From a virus: a stretch of 33,490 nt of DNA. Each line of letters begins with the position of its first letter. The stretch's first letter is position 1. The notes beneath the pieces were generated by a model that saw nothing but the letters and a program-made list of their open reading frames with translations, ran no database searches and was not told the origin of the DNA. Positions 1 through 4,850 of this stretch are shown in pieces. Where the stretch lies: positions 1-33,490 of the IMG/VR virus record IMGVR_UViG_3300032213_001731, one strand, 5' to 3'. The position numbers and the translations under genes are program-made.

Positions 1-21
1 TAGGCCGCCCACACCGCCCGG

Positions 22-372
22 CTATGCACGCGCCGCCTCGACGCTTGCGCGTAGGGTAGCGACGGCGTAGCGATCCGCCTCCCGCCCCGCCGCCATACCC
101 TCGCGGTAGGCGCGGATCACGGCGAGAAGCTCCCGCCTCGAAACATAGCCGCCCGATACCGCACGCACGCCGCCATGCTCGTTGATGACCTGCACGAGCT
201 GCCAGCCGCCATACGCCCCCATGACGTAGTAGCGCCCGATAATCCACGCGCCCACGCCGCCCTCGCCGTAGCGGTACGCCGTACCATCGGCCTCGTCGGG
301 CGATAACCCCGCCCATAGGTTGAGGCCACGCAGCGCCCCGTCGATATCCTTCTGGGTAATCCTGTCGCTCAT
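22..372 (-). CDS. Hypothetical protein, 116 aa, last gene of leftward block visible here
   Basis: I do not recognise this protein. It looks soluble, with a Gly/Tyr-rich middle (around GVGAWIIGRYYVMGAYGGW) and an Ala/Arg-rich helical C-terminus. The reading frame could begin 21 nt further upstream, but the ATG at 372 is preceded by AGGAGG at ideal spacing and overlaps the end of the neighbouring gene, so I chose it. It forms one coupled block with the Cys-rich gene 372-689, transcribed leftwards. Base composition is strongly GC-rich, like the other minus-strand genes and unlike the plus-strand genes. No membrane segment or signal peptide is seen. Confidence 0.7.
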   Translation of the reverse strand: MSDRITQKDIDGALRGLNLWAGLSPDEADGTAYRYGEGGVGAWIIGRYYVMGAYGGWQLVQVINEHGGVRAVSGGYVSRRELLAVIRAYREGMAAGREADRYAVATLRASVEAARA

Positions 373-689
373 TATTCTCCTCCTTCTGGGCACGTTGCAT
401 GGTGCCCCTCATGGTGCTCTTCGCATCCCGGCGCGAAGCCGCACGCCCCGCACACAATAGATTGACACGCCGCCTTGCCGCACGTCTCGCACGCCATGCA
501 CGCATCGAGCGGCATCTTGCAACGCCGTAGCCCTTCAGCTACCTCCTCGCCCTCCGTAAGGATCGGCGTGGCCTCTTCGATCCAGGCGGGATCGTATTTC
601 TCTTCTACGCAACGCGCACACTCTACCGCGCCGAGCGCGTAGCTTGTTTCGTAGTAGGAGCGCCCTGCCTCTCGCGTATTTGTCGCCAT
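372..689 (-). CDS. Cysteine/histidine-rich small protein, probable zinc-binding
   Basis: This is a 105-residue protein with a CxxC pair at residues 24/27. A dense cluster follows: Cys 57, 64, 67, 70, 75, 80, 83, 89 and 100, plus His 92, 93, 96 and 97. The spacing resembles a cross-braced zinc module (B-box or RING-like), but I cannot assign a family. The ATG at 689 follows an AAGGGGG ribosome binding site and the hairpin at 710-728, and is the first gene of a two-gene block. Its TAA overlaps the start of the next gene. A regulatory or protein-binding role would be typical for such phage proteins; that is inference. Confidence 0.7.
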   Translation of the reverse strand: MATNTREAGRSYYETSYALGAVECARCVEEKYDPAWIEEATPILTEGEEVAEGLRRCKMPLDACMACETCGKAACQSIVCGACGFAPGCEEHHEGHHATCPEGGE

Positions 690-709
690 AGTGTACCCCC
701 TTCTATCCC

Positions 710-728
710 GGCGAGGATTCTCCCCGCC
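710..728 (-). promoter_or_regulatory. Leader hairpin 1 of the repeated GC-rich hairpin family
   Basis: An 8-bp stem with one mismatch and a 3-nt loop (top strand GGCGAGGA-TTC-TCCCCGCC) lies 21 nt upstream of the ATG at 689. It is one of five near-identical hairpins that precede the first gene of each leftward block. It is followed on the minus strand by a GAAGGGGG ribosome binding site. No U-tract follows, so it is not a classical terminator. Confidence 0.7.
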
Positions 729-731
729 GTA

Positions 732-908
732 CTACTTAAATACAAGCTCCCCAAGCTCATAGTCTGCCGTAATGTGCCGCATGATTTGGTAGAGCTCCCA
801 GGCAAGCTCATGCTCGCCCCGGGCATCCGCCTCGCGGATGCACTCCATATAGGGCGCGGCTAGCTCTCGCGCCGCCTTAAGCGTTGCGATATCATCCGCC
901 AGGCTCAT
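732..908 (-). CDS. Hypothetical small helical protein, 58 aa
   Basis: This short reading frame begins MSLADDIATL and ends GELVFK. It is rich in Ala, Glu and Leu and looks entirely helical, with a predicted amphipathic pattern and no Cys cluster. Its ATG at 908 overlaps the stop of the upstream gene as ATGA, which strongly suggests translational coupling. A GGGAGGGG ribosome binding site lies just upstream. It is the third and last gene of the block that begins at 1251. Its stop lies four bases before leader hairpin 1. Function unknown. Confidence 0.7.
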   Translation of the reverse strand: MSLADDIATLKAARELAAPYMECIREADARGEHELAWELYQIMRHITADYELGELVFK

Positions 909-1084
909 GCTACGCCCCTCCCATACGATGCTCGAAATAGCGTAATGCGGTAGGCGAGGCCAGGCCCACTACGCGCCGCCATAATCGCCTCTTGCTCTAC
1001 GCGCTTAGCCTCTTCATAGGTTGCGTGCACGGTGTCATGATCGCCGCCTGGTTTGTGGCGGCGTACAATCCATCCGCCCCTCAT
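905..1084 (-). CDS. Hypothetical small basic protein, 59 aa
   Basis: This short frame begins MRGGWIVRRH and ends YGRGVA. The N-terminus reads like a small beta-rich domain (WIVRRHKPGGDHDTVH), followed by a helix with Glu/Lys/Arg (YEEAKRVEQEAIMAAR). Both ends overlap neighbours by ATGA (stop of the previous gene with this start, and this stop with the next start), so it sits inside a three-gene coupled block. The upstream ribosome binding site is a run of Gs. I do not recognise the family. Confidence 0.7.
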   Translation of the reverse strand: MRGGWIVRRHKPGGDHDTVHATYEEAKRVEQEAIMAARSGPGLAYRITLFRASYGRGVA

Positions 1085-1251
1085 GATAGCCCCCCGGCAC
1101 GTGCCGCCGCCCTGAATAGGCGCACGGCCTGGCGCTTAGTGTAGCCCATGAATAGCCGCGACACATACGCGCCGCCTATCATCGCCTCGATCCGATACGC
1201 GCCGCCGTTTACGCCCGCCGTGCGGGTTATTGTGAGCTCGATCCTGCCCAT
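1081..1251 (-). CDS. Hypothetical small protein, 56 aa, first gene of a three-gene block
   Basis: The frame begins MGRIELTITR and ends RAGGLS. It has alternating beta-like segments (ELTITRTAGVNGGAYRIEAMIGGAYVSRLF) and then a basic helix. The ATG at 1251 has the AAGGGGG-TACACT leader also seen at 689 and, with one base changed, at 2731. It is preceded by leader hairpin 2. A longer frame in another register (1136-1318, minus) ignores this ribosome binding site and was rejected. Its stop overlaps the next start as ATGA. Function unknown. Confidence 0.7.
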   Translation of the reverse strand: MGRIELTITRTAGVNGGAYRIEAMIGGAYVSRLFMGYTKRQAVRLFRAAARAGGLS

Positions 1252-1271
1252 AGTGTACCCCCTTCGATTCT

Positions 1272-1290
1272 GGCGGGGATTCTCCCCGCC
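1272..1290 (-). promoter_or_regulatory. Leader hairpin 2 of the repeated GC-rich hairpin family
   Basis: A perfect 8-bp stem with a 3-nt loop (top strand GGCGGGGA-TTC-TCCCCGCC) lies 20 nt upstream of the ATG at 1251. It is followed on the minus strand by AGAATCGAAGGGGGTACACT and then the start codon. It is nearly identical to the hairpins at 710 and 2752. No good -10 element is visible immediately upstream of this copy. Confidence 0.75.
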
Positions 1291-1311
1291 CTACGCCATA
1301 CCCTACGCCAT

Positions 1312-1369
1312 GCGGCACGGGGTGTCAATAGGGGGGCGAGCTCATGCCCGCCCCCCGTAGCCGTGCCGC
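1312..1369 (-). other. Nested long inverted repeat after the stop of the 109-aa gene
   Basis: An outer 9-bp stem (1312-1320 with 1361-1369, GCGGCACGG/CCGTGCCGC) encloses an inner 8-bp stem (1331-1338 with 1349-1356, GGGGGGCG/CGCCCCCC). It begins four bases after the stop at 1373 on the minus strand. It is much larger than the leader hairpins and has no U-tract. It could slow or end transcription, protect an mRNA 3' end, or be part of a structured RNA. The pairing is directly visible; the role is inference. Confidence 0.55.
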
Positions 1370-1372
1370 CCC

Positions 1373-1702
1373 CTAATAGGCGGGCGCCGTGTCGAGCGTG
1401 TAGGCGTAGCCGCCCTCCATCGCCCCCGCCGATACGATAGCCGGAGCGTAGGCCTCGCCCTCGCGCCGCATATCATCGAGGAGCGCGAGCGCCGCCGCCG
1501 TGTGCGCCTCGTACTGGTTGAGCTCATACGGGTAGCTGATCGCAACGCGCGGGCGCTTACCCGCCCCTGCTAGGCGGGCAACGATCCGCGCCCCGCGTGT
1601 ATTTGTCGCGCCGTAGTATCGGGTAAGAATAACGGCGTGCGTGCCGCCCGCCGCCGTAGCGGTAGCGTGTACCCTCGCCGCGTCGATTGTATAGCCCTTC
1701 AT
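1373..1702 (-). CDS. Hypothetical protein, 109 aa
   Basis: The protein begins MKGYTIDAARVHATATAAGG and is Ala- and Tyr-rich. Alternating strands and helices are apparent (THAVILTRYYGATNTRGARIVARL, then a helical AAALALLDDMRREGEAY). It has no Cys, no signal peptide and no membrane segment. The ATG at 1702 follows a GAAGGGGG ribosome binding site, with leader hairpin 3 further upstream. It is a single-gene block, ended by the large inverted repeat at 1312-1369. I do not recognise the family. Confidence 0.65.
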   Translation of the reverse strand: MKGYTIDAARVHATATAAGGTHAVILTRYYGATNTRGARIVARLAGAGKRPRVAISYPYELNQYEAHTAAALALLDDMRREGEAYAPAIVSAGAMEGGYAYTLDTAPAY

Positions 1703-1731
1703 GATCGCGCCCCCTTCATGCTATCGGCTAA

Positions 1732-1754
1732 GGGGGCGGGATTCTCCCGCCCCC
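1732..1754 (-). promoter_or_regulatory. Leader hairpin 3 of the repeated GC-rich hairpin family
   Basis: A perfect 10-bp stem with a 3-nt loop (top strand GGGGGCGGGA-TTC-TCCCGCCCCC) lies upstream of the gene starting at 1702. On the minus strand a TACAAT -10-like hexamer (1764-1769) ends 9 nt before the stem, the geometry expected if a transcript began at the hairpin. No convincing -35 accompanies it. Confidence 0.7.
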
Positions 1755-1773
1755 CGCCCTTTGATTGTAGCCG

Positions 1774-2082
1774 CTAGAATCGGCTACCCGTGCGACGTTG
1801 CGCGAGCGCGTCGTCGATCGCCCGCCCCGCCCCGTATGATCCCCCGCCGCTATCGGCTAGGGCGCTACGGGCGCGGCTAGCGGCTACCGCTACCGCGTCG
1901 AGGAAGCGCCCCCCGTCAAACGTCGCCCCGCTATCGTGCAGGGTATCGGCTACGGCGAGGGCTACCCGATAGGCCGCCCCCGCAGCCCGGATACCCTCGC
2001 CGCCCCCGTCGATGGATTCTACCGCTACCGCCCGCCCTAGCGTATCGGCTAGCTTCACATAGTCGCGCCTCGACATGCTCAT
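1774..2082 (-). CDS. Hypothetical Ala-rich protein, 102 aa
   Basis: The frame starts MSMSRRDYVKLADTLGRAV and is almost entirely Ala-rich helices with two Gly-rich turns (DGGGEG, DSGGGSYGAG). ATG at 2082 has GGGGAG nine bases upstream and is preferred over the ATG six bases downstream. It is a single-gene block between leader hairpins 3 and 4. No membrane segment or catalytic motif is recognised. The bundle-like composition suggests a small helical scaffold or binding protein, but this is weak inference. Confidence 0.65.
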   Translation of the reverse strand: MSMSRRDYVKLADTLGRAVAVESIDGGGEGIRAAGAAYRVALAVADTLHDSGATFDGGRFLDAVAVAASRARSALADSGGGSYGAGRAIDDALAQRRTGSRF

Positions 2083-2107
2083 GATTCTATTCTCCCCTCA
2101 TACTATC

Positions 2108-2126
2108 GGGCGGGATTCTCCCGCCC
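2108..2126 (-). promoter_or_regulatory. Leader hairpin 4 of the repeated GC-rich hairpin family
   Basis: A perfect 8-bp stem with a 3-nt loop (top strand GGGCGGGA-TTC-TCCCGCCC) precedes the gene starting at 2082. On the minus strand a TACAAT hexamer at 2133-2138 ends 6 nt before the stem, similar to the arrangement at the main promoter (TATGAT ending 7 nt before hairpin 5). Confidence 0.7.
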
Positions 2127-2141
2127 CCTTCGATTGTACCC

Positions 2142-2306
2142 TTAGCAGGGTAGCCCCGCCGCCCGGTTGCAGGGTAGCAGCAGGATCACAATAGCCCCGC
2201 CGATAATCCCCGCCCAGGCTAGGCGGTGCAGCATACGGGCGCGGCGCTCCCGCGCTTGGTGCTCTGCAATCGTGCGCAATGAGGCGACGCGGTAGCCCCG
2301 CCTCAT
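2142..2306 (-). CDS. Small single-span membrane protein, 54 aa
   Basis: The frame begins MRRGYRVASL. A positively charged N-terminal helix (EHQARERRARMLHRLAW) precedes one hydrophobic segment (AGIIGGAIVILLLP) near residues 31-44 and a short C-terminal tail (CNRAAGLPC) with two Cys. An N-in topology is expected from the positive charge. Start 2306 is chosen over an in-frame ATG further upstream because a GAAGGGGGGG ribosome binding site sits just before it and it overlaps the previous stop as ATGA. It is coupled to the Cys-rich gene 2303-2731. Function unknown. Confidence 0.65.
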   Translation of the reverse strand: MRRGYRVASLRTIAEHQARERRARMLHRLAWAGIIGGAIVILLLPCNRAAGLPC

Positions 2307-2731
2307 CGCGCCCCCCCCTTCGCGTTGCAGCGGCACGTGTCGCAATGGGCATCATACCCGTGCTCTTCGCAGCACGTATCGCATTCATACGGCGCACCCT
2401 CTTCGAGGATATCCGGTTGCGCCTCTTGCGCGGATAGCCCGCCGCCCTTTGTGCCCGTCGCCTCTTCGATATATAGGGCGTCATGTGCCAGACATACCCG
2501 CAACGGCGGGCAGCTAGTACCCTCGAAGCGGCGCACGGCGTAGGTTGTGAATCCTGGCGCGGCGTAGTCGTCGAGCATCGCCCCTAAGCGATCCCCCCGC
2601 CCTACCGCGAGGATCGCACGCCCCCTCTTAGCCTCTTCGAGAATTTCGGCACAATCCCCGCACAACCGGGTGCCGCGCTCGGCGGCGTAGTAGTCTCCCC
2701 TGCAACGCTTGCAGACATAGGCGCGATCCAT
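2303..2731 (-). CDS. Double zinc-ribbon-like protein, 142 aa, promoter-proximal gene
   Basis: The N-terminus carries a CxxC-13-CxxC zinc ribbon (Cys 7, 10, 24, 27). The C-terminus carries a second cluster (Cys 117, 120, 121, 130, 133, 135; His 124, 129). Between them is an alpha/beta segment of about 85 residues with a Leu/Ala/Asp-rich helix. Start 2731 is chosen for its AAGGGGG-TACGCT leader; the frame itself extends 25 codons upstream, through hairpin 5 and into the promoter, so the longer version is unlikely. It is the first gene downstream of the strongest leftward promoter. A role in binding nucleic acid or host transcription machinery is a guess from the zinc ribbons and the early position. 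Confidence 0.7.
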   Translation of the reverse strand: MDRAYVCKRCRGDYYAAERGTRLCGDCAEILEEAKRGRAILAVGRGDRLGAMLDDYAAPGFTTYAVRRFEGTSCPPLRVCLAHDALYIEEATGTKGGGLSAQEAQPDILEEGAPYECDTCCEEHGYDAHCDTCRCNAKGGAR

Positions 2732-2751
2732 AGCGTACCCCCTTCGATCAT

Positions 2752-2770
2752 GGCGGGGATCATCCCCGCC
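2752..2770 (-). promoter_or_regulatory. Leader hairpin 5, at the predicted 5' end of the leftward transcript
   Basis: A perfect 8-bp stem with a 3-nt loop (top strand GGCGGGGA-TCA-TCCCCGCC) begins 7 nt downstream of the TATGAT -10 element. The predicted RNA would therefore start with, or within a base or two of, the hairpin. It is followed by ATCGAAGGGGGTACGCT and the ATG at 2731. Confidence 0.75.
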
Positions 2771-2777
2771 TGGTGCA

Positions 2778-2806
2778 ATCATAGGGGGTGCCAGGGATAT
2801 GTGCAA
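2778..2806 (-). promoter_or_regulatory. Strong sigma70-like promoter for the leftward genes
   Basis: On the minus strand TTGCAC (2801-2806) and TATGAT (2778-2783) are separated by exactly 17 bp. Each differs from consensus by one base. It points at the nine-gene leftward set and starts transcription at about 2770, next to leader hairpin 5. Confidence 0.8.
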
Positions 2807-2837
2807 GGGGCGTTGCAGAATTTGGGGGTGTAGCTGG

Positions 2838-2857
2838 TTGTTCTATATTGTTCTATT
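2838..2857. repeat. Tandem 10-bp direct repeat in an AT-rich island
   Basis: TTGTTCTATA is followed immediately by TTGTTCTATT. The pair lies 31-51 bp upstream of the leftward -35 element, in an otherwise G-rich region. The position fits an activator or repressor site, or an UP-like element. Confidence 0.5.
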
Positions 2858-3088
2858 TGAATAGGGGTTTATGGGCAACCGAGCGGGTCGATAGGGGCGG
2901 GGGTGATGCAATCACACCCGGGCGGGTGGTAATAGCTGCAGCGTGTCGCATATGTGGCAAAGCGGCCGCATGGGGATCCTGGCGGTATCGGCGGGGGGTA
3001 CCCGGTTAGGGCTAGGGGTAGCCCCTACGGGGCGGGGGTATCGGGTACGGCTAGGGGGTATCGCCCCCTCTCCCCTCCCCTCCCCCCT

Positions 3089-3151
3089 CGACAAGGCCAC
3101 CTGTCGCCCATCGACAAGGGCGCTTGTCGTAGGATGGCACGTTTTGTGCCA
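3089..3151. other. Three consecutive hairpins
   Basis: Stems are CGACA/TGTCG (3089-3093 with 3102-3106), CGACAAG/CTTGTCG with loop GGCG (3112-3118 with 3123-3129), and TGGCAC/GTGCCA with loop GTTTT (3135-3140 with 3146-3151). The first two share the direct repeat TCGACAAGG. A polypyrimidine run lies just before them. They resemble an iteron/hairpin origin or a structured RNA; which one is unknown. Confidence 0.55.
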
Positions 3152-3270
3152 CCCCCCTCTCCCCCTAGCCGTTCGAGGGCTGGGCGTGCGCGGGCTAGGA
3201 ACACCCAACCCCGCAATGAACACCCCTTCTGATAAGGCCACCCCCCTTTTGAGAAGGGTTTCACCCCAAT

Positions 3271-3335
3271 CTGTTAACGCAGCTCTGTTAAGTTGTGCTC
3301 AACAGCCTCCCTCATAAAGATTAAGAAACCTTAAT
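3271..3335. promoter_or_regulatory. Operator-like repeats upstream of the rightward promoter
   Basis: CTGTTAA occurs at 3271-3277 and again at 3285-3291, with the inverted half AACAG at 3301-3305. A perfect palindrome ATTAAG-AAAC-CTTAAT spans 3320-3335, ending 10 bp before a TTGACA -35 element. These are typical positions for a repressor or activator site, but no regulator gene is recognised in the window. Confidence 0.45.
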
Positions 3336-3345
3336 GATGTTATTT

Positions 3346-3377
3346 TTGACAAAACACCCCCGTTTTTCTGGTTATAT
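3346..3377 (+). promoter_or_regulatory. Rightward promoter, TTGACA with an extended -10
   Basis: TTGACA (3346-3351) is a perfect -35. The best -10 is TTATAT (3372-3377), preceded by TG at 3369-3370 as in extended -10 promoters. The spacer of 20 bp is longer than usual, which lowers confidence. It would drive the plus-strand genes from 3494. Confidence 0.55.
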
Positions 3378-3399
3378 GGGGGAGACACAGAGGGGGCAA

Positions 3400-3463
3400 C
3401 GAACTCACCCTCCACAAGATTGGTCTCTCACTCAATAGAGTTCGCTCTGGCCGCTAGGCCAGA
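3400..3463 (+). promoter_or_regulatory. Folded 5' leader of the rightward transcript
   Basis: CGAACTC (3400-3406) can pair with GAGTTCG (3438-3444), and TCTGGCC (3446-3452) with GGCCAGA (3457-3463) through loop GCTA. The second hairpin ends 18 nt before the AAGGAG ribosome binding site of the first gene, so it could influence translation or mRNA stability. Confidence 0.5.
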
Positions 3464-3493
3464 TTAAGAATGGGGAAACCCAAGGAGTTAAAA

Positions 3494-3796
3494 ATGCCAA
3501 AGGGCAAGATTCTGATGGGGAAGAAGACCCCAGCAAAGCCAGCAGCCAAGCCTGCTCGTCGTCCACAGTTGGACAAGATGGGTCCAAACCAGGGGTTTAA
3601 CATCATTGGAAAAACCGCAGCGGGAAAGAACATTAAGACTCTTGAAACAGGCATTGGCATTCGAAATGCACAAAATGCCTACTACGGCAACCCAGTAAAC
3701 AAGCAGCAGATTCTCAAGGAAGAGCGAGTTCGGGCTAAGGCTGGAGCAAATAGCATCTACGCCAACCGAAATTATGACCGCAAGGGCGGCAAGTAA
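3494..3796 (+). CDS. Lys-rich basic hypothetical protein, 100 aa
   Basis: The protein is strongly basic: MPKGKILMGKK followed by Ala/Pro/Lys runs, ending DRKGGK. Start 3494 is chosen because a perfect AAGGAG sits six bases upstream; the in-frame ATG at 3470 lacks one. It is the first rightward gene after the folded leader. The next start lies two bases past its stop, and that gene is also short and basic. Such proteins are common in phage late regions and may bind nucleic acid or be minor virion parts; no specific function can be claimed. Confidence 0.65.
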   Translation: MPKGKILMGKKTPAKPAAKPARRPQLDKMGPNQGFNIIGKTAAGKNIKTLETGIGIRNAQNAYYGNPVNKQQILKEERVRAKAGANSIYANRNYDRKGGK

Positions 3797-3798
3797 TT

Positions 3799-4125
3799 AT
3801 GGGACCATTGAAGCCAAAACCAGTAAAGCCACAGCCAAAGTTCCCATCGATGATGGAGTTCAATGGCCCACGACGCACGGGCAAAAGCGCACTGGATCAG
3901 GGACTAGATTTTGTCTTCTCCCCATTCACGGCGCTATCGGGCATCGTGAACCAGAACGCCCCCATCAAGAAGGGTGGCAAGTACCAGGTTCCGCAGGACA
4001 TGATGAAGGGGCGAACAAAGCGCCAGAACTCAGTCACTGCAAACCCACGTTCGCGCAAGGGCGCAATCGCTGGTGCCGCAGTTGGCAAGATGCGAAAGCC
4101 TATTCGGGGTATGAACAGCCGCTAA
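3799..4125 (+). CDS. Basic hypothetical protein, 108 aa
   Basis: The N-terminus is Pro/Lys-rich (MGPLKPKPVKPQPKFP). A short hydrophobic stretch follows in the middle (LDFVFSPFTALSGIV), and the C-terminus is Arg/Lys-rich (RKGAIAGAAVGKMRKP). It begins two bases after the previous stop with an AAGGGCGG-like site upstream. A 159-codon frame in another register over the same DNA (3774-4253) would overlap the HExxH gene and was rejected. Possibly a minor structural or nucleic-acid-binding protein; unrecognised. Confidence 0.65.
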   Translation: MGPLKPKPVKPQPKFPSMMEFNGPRRTGKSALDQGLDFVFSPFTALSGIVNQNAPIKKGGKYQVPQDMMKGRTKRQNSVTANPRSRKGAIAGAAVGKMRKPIRGMNSR

Positions 4126-4158
4126 TAGTTACAACGCCACCGATTCAGAGGGGGTCGA

Positions 4159-4548
4159 ATGTCCAAGGCGATCACGCACTACGTCAATCGCTGCAAGGAC
4201 ATCCTCGGGTTGGGGCATTGGACAGTCACGGTAGGAGCTGGCGCTCCGCCTGACGATTCCTGGGCTGACGTAGAAGTCAGCACGAACCTGTATAACGCCA
4301 CCATCCGCTTCTCTCCAGATCTCTGGAAGCAGAAGAAGGACGAGATCCGACGGGTGGTAGCGCACGAACTGATCCACCTGCACCAGGCAGGGGTGGAGCG
4401 TCTCGTTGAGGCGTTGGAGGCGTCGCTGGGATCAGCGGCCCATAGCATCCTCAGCCACGTATGGGATGTTGAAACGGAGCGAGCGGCTGACTCGCTTTCC
4501 GTCCCCCTGGCTCGGCTCTTGCCGATGCCGAGCATAGGAGAAGAATAA
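4159..4548 (+). CDS. HExxH zinc-metalloprotein, phage peptidase-like
   Basis: This 129-residue protein has the zinc-protease signature HELIH at residues 69-73 inside VVAHELIHLH. A downstream Glu-rich helix (DVETERAADSLS, Glu 105/107) could supply the third zinc ligand, as in gluzincin-type peptidases. The catalytic residue would be Glu70. It is short for a full protease, so it may be a minimal domain acting on phage or host proteins. GAGGGGGTCGA lies directly upstream of the ATG. The next gene overlaps its stop by one base. Metalloprotein assignment is strong from the motif; substrate unknown. Confidence 0.75.
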   Translation: MSKAITHYVNRCKDILGLGHWTVTVGAGAPPDDSWADVEVSTNLYNATIRFSPDLWKQKKDEIRRVVAHELIHLHQAGVERLVEALEASLGSAAHSILSHVWDVETERAADSLSVPLARLLPMPSIGEE

Positions 4549-4847
4549 TGCCGTTGAAGAAGGGTTCATCGCAGAAGACGATCTCTGCGAACATTCAAAT
4601 GGAGATGCACAAGGGTTATCCTCAGAAGCAGGCCATTGCGATGGCACTGCGTGCTGCTGGTAAGAACAAGCCAATGACCGAAGCGCCAAAGAAGGTTGTC
4701 AAGACCCATACGCACAGCAAAGTTGTTGTGAAGTTTGGCGTTGCCAAGGACCAGATGGGCATGAGCAAGAAGGCTCAGAAGCGTCACGAGAAGGCAGAGC
4801 CACGACGTAAGAAGGTCATGGAGACCAAGCGATACGGGGCGTCATAA
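4548..4847 (+). CDS. Small basic phage protein with a SQKTISxNI...KQAIAMAL motif
   Basis: Residues 4-37 follow a pattern I know from many phage small proteins: a Lys/Gly/Ser start, the ISxNI core, an EMxKGxPQKQAIAMAL segment and a basic end (a domain of unknown function; I recall DUF6496, unverified). The remaining 60 residues are Lys/Arg-rich and lack that pattern. It starts in the overlap with the metalloprotein stop (TAATG). Function is unknown in the family. Confidence 0.65.
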   Translation: MPLKKGSSQKTISANIQMEMHKGYPQKQAIAMALRAAGKNKPMTEAPKKVVKTHTHSKVVVKFGVAKDQMGMSKKAQKRHEKAEPRRKKVMETKRYGAS

Positions 4848-4850
4848 GCT

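Larger units (their letters stand above)
2807..3493. other. Divergent structured non-coding region between leftward and rightward genes
   Basis: I see no convincing gene in these roughly 690 bases. They hold a tandem 10-bp repeat (2838-2857), an inverted repeat GTGAT-GCA-ATCAC (2903-2915), a hairpin TAGGGG-TAG-CCCCTA near 3013-3027, a G-rich stretch around 2990-3060, a polypyrimidine run at about 3064-3088, three consecutive hairpins (3089-3151), two CTGTTAA repeats, a palindrome, a rightward promoter and a folded leader. The small open frames here have no ribosome binding site and overlap each other on both strands. Such a region could hold an origin of replication, a lysogeny/early-late switch or a non-coding RNA; the sequence alone does not decide. 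Confidence 0.5.

Noticed and set aside
1136-1318. 60-codon minus-strand frame
   Set aside because: It ignores the AAGGGGG leader at 1251 and overlaps the better 56-aa gene and leader hairpin 2.
710-2770. The five hairpins as ordinary rho-independent terminators
   Set aside because: None is followed by a U-tract, and each lies just upstream of a ribosome binding site rather than after a transcription unit alone.
1-3300. Assembly chimera joining a GC-rich genome to this phage
   Set aside because: Not excluded, but both arms diverge from one structured region with promoters facing outwards, as in real phage genomes; read depth across 2800-3500 would settle it.
2943-3317. Open frames of 70-124 codons on both strands in the divergent region
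   Set aside because: They overlap one another, have no ribosome binding site, and cover hairpins and repeats; G/C-rich low-stop sequence explains them.
3774-4253. 159-codon plus-strand frame across two small genes
   Set aside because: It overlaps the 108-aa gene and the HExxH gene start, both of which have better sites and familiar protein composition.
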